This document shows, in pieces, positions 61,142-64,000 of a stretch of DNA of 64,000 nucleotides (positions are counted from its first letter, which is position 1; each line of letters starts with the position of its first letter). This stretch comes from Devosia chinhatensis. Lineage in GTDB: Bacteria; Pseudomonadota; Alphaproteobacteria; Rhizobiales; Devosiaceae. The translations under genes and the position numbers were made by a program. The stretch spans positions 1,245,547-1,309,546 of the forward strand of contig NZ_JZEY01000061.1 of NCBI RefSeq assembly GCF_000969445.1. The letters run 5' to 3'. The notes below the pieces were generated by a model, which had not been told where the DNA came from, did not search any database, and was given only the letters and a program-made list of their open reading frames with translations.

Positions 61142-61975
61142 ATGACCAAGAAGATTGCCTTCCAGGGCGAACCCGGCGCCTTCAGCCATGCTGCGGCAGC
61201 CAATGTCTTTCCCGGCGAGGAATTCGTGGGCTGCGTCACCTTCGAGGAGACGCTGGCCGCCGTGCAATCCGGCCGCGCCGACTTCGCCGTGGTTCCGGTG
61301 GAAAACTCTCTTTACGGTCGCATTACCGACATTCACCACCTGCTTCCCGAAAGCGGCCTCTACATCATCGGGGAGACCTATCTGCGCGTGGAAATGACCC
61401 TGTTGGGCGTCCCCGGGGCGACCTTTGAGGACATCAAGGCGGTGCAGTCGCTTTCGGTGGCCCTGGGACAATGCCGGCGATTCATCGCCGATAACGGCCT
61501 CCGCACCATCAATGCGGTCGACACTGCCGGCTCGGCCCGTGAAGTCGCCCAGAAGGGCGAGAAATCCGTAGCGGCCATCGCCTCGCGCTTCGCGGGAGAG
61601 ATCTATGGTCTTACGGTTCTGGCCGAGAATATCGAGGATGCCGACCACAACACCACCCGTTTCCTCGTGCTGTCGCCAACCGAAAAGAACGCGGCCCAGC
61701 ACGACGGCAAGCTCAAGACCACGTTCGTCTTCCGGGTCCGCAACGTGCCGGCTGCGCTCTACAAGGCCATGGGCGGCTTTGCTACCAATGGCGTCAACAT
61801 GACCAAGCTCGAGAGCTACATGGTCGGCGGCGCCTTTACCGCCACCCAGTTCTACGCCGATATCGAGGGGCATCCCGACGATATCAGCGTGCAGCACGCC
61901 TTCGAGGAACTCGGCTTTTTCACCGACCATTTCCGCATTCTGGGCGTCTATCCGGCTGCCGATCACCGCGCCTAA
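61142..61975 (+). CDS. pheA: Prephenate dehydratase
   Basis: 277 residues from the ATG at 61142. Dehydratase domain: IAFQGEPGAFSHAAA, VPVENSLYGRITDIHHLL, and the TRF motif in DHNTTRFLVLS. A C-terminal ACT domain (FRVRNVPAALYKAMGGFATNGVNMTKLESYM) gives phenylalanine feedback. No chorismate mutase domain, as usual in alphaproteobacteria. Makes phenylpyruvate from prephenate. Its TAA overlaps the treY stop on the opposite strand. Confidence 0.95.
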   Translation: MTKKIAFQGEPGAFSHAAAANVFPGEEFVGCVTFEETLAAVQSGRADFAVVPVENSLYGRITDIHHLLPESGLYIIGETYLRVEMTLLGVPGATFEDIKAVQSLSVALGQCRRFIADNGLRTINAVDTAGSAREVAQKGEKSVAAIASRFAGEIYGLTVLAENIEDADHNTTRFLVLSPTEKNAAQHDGKLKTTFVFRVRNVPAALYKAMGGFATNGVNMTKLESYMVGGAFTATQFYADIEGHPDDISVQHAFEELGFFTDHFRILGVYPAADHRA

Positions 61976-64000
61976 AGCCAGGCGATAGTGAGGGCTCCGT
62001 CGCCCGCCCCGCTGTGCCAGATCGACATACCCTCGATGTCGGTGCCAAAGGTCATGACCAGGGTGCGCCCGCCCGCCTTTCGGCGCAGGCAAAGCCCCCG
62101 GCTCCGGTCGATCTCGGCGCTGGCATTGGTGAAGAAGTCCGGCTCGTCCCGCCGGAGAGCCAGCAGAATACGCGTCAACGCGGCCTTCTGTCCGGCAAAG
62201 CCATCGGTTTCGGACAGCCCGGCCAGCGCCTGCCAGTCGACGGGGCGGCGATTGTCCGGATCGGTCAGGGCGAAAAAGGCCCCTTCGCCGCCACGATAGA
62301 TGTCGGGAAAGCCCGGCAGCAGGCATTTGAGCGCCAGCTGGGCCAGCGACAGGGCTTCGCCGGTCTCGATGATGCGGTCGAGGTCTTGCGGGGCATTTTT
62401 GCGCCAATGGGCAGAAAGGGCATCGGAAAAGGCATCTGCCGCCGCTTCTGTCTCGGAGTGTGGCCGCGTCCAGAAACTGTCGATCTTGGCTTCCCGCATC
62501 GCCTTGCGATTATGCTCGCGCAATCGCTCTTCGAGCTCTCCCGGCGCTTCGCCCCAGAGCGCCAGCACCGACTGAACGATATACCAGCGCCAGCGCGGCG
62601 ACAGAGCTGCGGGCGCCAACCTGTCCGCATTGCGCACCAGGCGATTGAAGGCTTCGGGCTGATGGCTGATGGCGACGAGCCGCATGCGGCTGTCCTCGGA
62701 TCGCTTGGTGTCATGCGTCGATGTCAGAGTCATTTCGCTGGTCCGCCGCCCTGCGAGGAAGGCGTTGGCTTCATCGTCTTGAATGGTGGCCTCATCCGGC
62801 TCAGCGCCTACTTCATTGGCCGCCAGATAGCGCGTCCAGCGGAAACCGGCCGTATCTTCCTGGGCCTTGGCGAGAAGCGCACCAGACACCTGCTGGAGGC
62901 GGGTGGCGAGCTTTTGATCCGCCTGGGTTCGCGGCGTCACCAGATGCTCAGCCAGCCGCTCGAGGATGCGGGTCGAGCGCAAGCCGCCTCCTGTCTGATC
63001 AACGACAGCTTCGATCAGCTGACGATCGGCGGCTGATGCGCCGCTGGCGTCGATATAGGTGCGATATTGGCGCATGCCCGAAAGAAGCCCGGTAATCGCC
63101 TCGCGCAGCCCCTCGGGTCCGGCTTCGACGGCGGGATCATCGGCGAGTGCGGCAGCGGCGAGGCCGACGAGCTGGTGCAGTTCGGCCGCCAGCTCGTTGT
63201 GCATTATGTCGCGCTTGGCAATGGCCAGCGCTTCGGAGAAGGGCTTGCTGATGCCGGTATAGTCGCGCCAATGAGCGTCGAGCGTCTCCATGCCATCGAC
63301 GTCTGTAAGAAGTTGCGCGATGAGGCGCGCCGCTTCATAACCGGTGGTCCCGATCGTTTTCCATTCCGGGTCCAGGTTTTCACGTCCGACCAGGATCTTT
63401 TCCACCCAGATCGGGATGTCCGGCACGACAGCGGCCAGCCGTTCGAGATAGGCCTTGGGATCGGCCAGCCCATCGATATGGTCGACACGCAGCCCGTCGA
63501 CGAGGCCGGACCGCACCAGATCGACGATGAGTGCGTGGGTGGCGGTGAACACCGAGGGGTCCTCGACCCGCATGCCAATCAGGGCCGTGACATTGAAGAA
63601 GCGGCGATGCGTGATGCCGTCGCGCTCCAGCTCCCAGTGATGGAGCCGCCAGTGCTGTTGCGCATGCAATGCAAGAAGGTCGTCCCGGCCATTTGCCTGC
63701 TGCGGCCCCTCTGCTGCCAGCGGCACCTTGACCCCCTCAAAGACCCAGAAGCCGTCGCTGGCGCTGAAATCGCCGCGGTCCAGCATGATCCCGATGGGTT
63801 CGGGCAGAAGCGGCAGGACCAGGGGCCCGGCGCGCCAGTCAATATCGAAATAAGGGGCGAAGCGACTATGCTCGCCATGGCGAAGGACGTCGCACAGCCA
63901 GTCATTCTCGAGCACGAAGGCGGTATGATTGGGCACGATGTCCAGGATGATGCCGAGGTTTCTGGCATGCGCAGCCTCAGCCAGGCGCTCGAAGCCCTCC
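61972..64000 (-). CDS. treY: Malto-oligosyltrehalose synthase (TreY), C-terminal three-quarters, cut by window edge
   Basis: About 676 codons visible, no start in the window. The first visible residues ERLAEAAHARNLGIILDIVPNH are the family's alpha-amylase-like region I. Next come GLRVDHIDGLADPKAYLERL (region II with catalytic Asp), IWVEKILVG (region III with catalytic Glu) and TSTHDTKRSEDSR (region IV). Rearranges the end glucose of maltodextrin to alpha-1,1 (trehalose precursor). treZ and treX would lie to the right. The gene ends with TAG sharing three bases with the pheA TAA. Confidence 0.95.
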   Translation of the reverse strand, partial: EGFERLAEAAHARNLGIILDIVPNHTAFVLENDWLCDVLRHGEHSRFAPYFDIDWRAGPLVLPLLPEPIGIMLDRGDFSASDGFWVFEGVKVPLAAEGPQQANGRDDLLALHAQQHWRLHHWELERDGITHRRFFNVTALIGMRVEDPSVFTATHALIVDLVRSGLVDGLRVDHIDGLADPKAYLERLAAVVPDIPIWVEKILVGRENLDPEWKTIGTTGYEAARLIAQLLTDVDGMETLDAHWRDYTGISKPFSEALAIAKRDIMHNELAAELHQLVGLAAAALADDPAVEAGPEGLREAITGLLSGMRQYRTYIDASGASAADRQLIEAVVDQTGGGLRSTRILERLAEHLVTPRTQADQKLATRLQQVSGALLAKAQEDTAGFRWTRYLAANEVGAEPDEATIQDDEANAFLAGRRTSEMTLTSTHDTKRSEDSRMRLVAISHQPEAFNRLVRNADRLAPAALSPRWRWYIVQSVLALWGEAPGELEERLREHNRKAMREAKIDSFWTRPHSETEAAADAFSDALSAHWRKNAPQDLDRIIETGEALSLAQLALKCLLPGFPDIYRGGEGAFFALTDPDNRRPVDWQALAGLSETDGFAGQKAALTRILLALRRDEPDFFTNASAEIDRSRGLCLRRKAGGRTLVMTFGTDIEGMSIWHSGAGDGALTIAWL

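Overview
The window is a GC-rich (roughly 60+ %) alphaproteobacterial chromosome segment. The best overall match is the order Hyphomicrobiales, and gene content and order suggest Devosia or a close relative. Markers are class I lysyl-tRNA synthetase, a long two-domain dCTP deaminase, a SAM-II riboswitch in front of metZ, an FrcRBCA-type fructose uptake locus, a PodJ-like polarity protein and a complete-looking flp/tad pilus island. It is packed core and metabolic chromosome. I see no prophage, integron, transposase or CRISPR array. The genus is inferred from gene families, not from an rRNA.

Layout. 1-1070: 5' part of mrpA (minus strand, runs off the left edge) and tRNA-Gly(CCC). 1168-5470: divergent ROK repressor and frcBCA sugar ABC operon with intercistronic and terminal hairpins. 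5550-8878: dCTP deaminase, then a promoter, SAM-II riboswitch and terminator controlling metZ and a following family-3 solute-binding protein. 8889-16847: TerB-like protein, LysRS, an orphan HWE-type histidine kinase, an S24/LexA-like repressor, DUF952, pyrD, MATE exporter, a FrcK/uridine-kinase-like P-loop kinase and a small membrane protein. 16962-21951: the lhr-pdeM DNA-repair pair, then the TIGR02186 and TauE/SafE pair. 22056-30698: PodJ-like 1209-residue protein, NarL-type regulator with a VOC protein, and a three-gene coiled-coil/membrane operon of unknown function. 30909-31621: CoxG-like protein and a 42-residue membrane peptide.

31816-44676 is one long nucleoside uptake and salvage operon: BMP-type binding protein, ATPase, two permeases, cdd, deoC, an ALDH16-type two-domain aldehyde dehydrogenase, a small unknown protein, deoA, deoB, upp and a glyoxalase-like protein. 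Nucleosides are imported, deaminated, phosphorolysed to base plus (deoxy)ribose-1-P, isomerised by DeoB and cleaved by DeoC to glyceraldehyde-3-P and acetaldehyde. The ALDH would oxidise the acetaldehyde, and Upp recovers uracil. A 32-bp near-perfect palindrome lies upstream of the first gene and is a good operator candidate.

45499-56612 is the flp/tad type IVc pilus island: tadG, tadE and a CpaC-N-domain protein on the minus strand; flp, cpaA, cpaB, cpaC, cpaE, cpaF, tadB and tadC on the plus strand; tadD on the minus strand. No cpaD is present at its usual place. 56765-64000: M17 aminopeptidase, YqaA/DedA membrane protein, GhrA-like reductase, membrane-anchored cytochrome c, a 21-base initiator-tRNA remnant, pheA (prephenate dehydratase) and treY (runs off the right edge).
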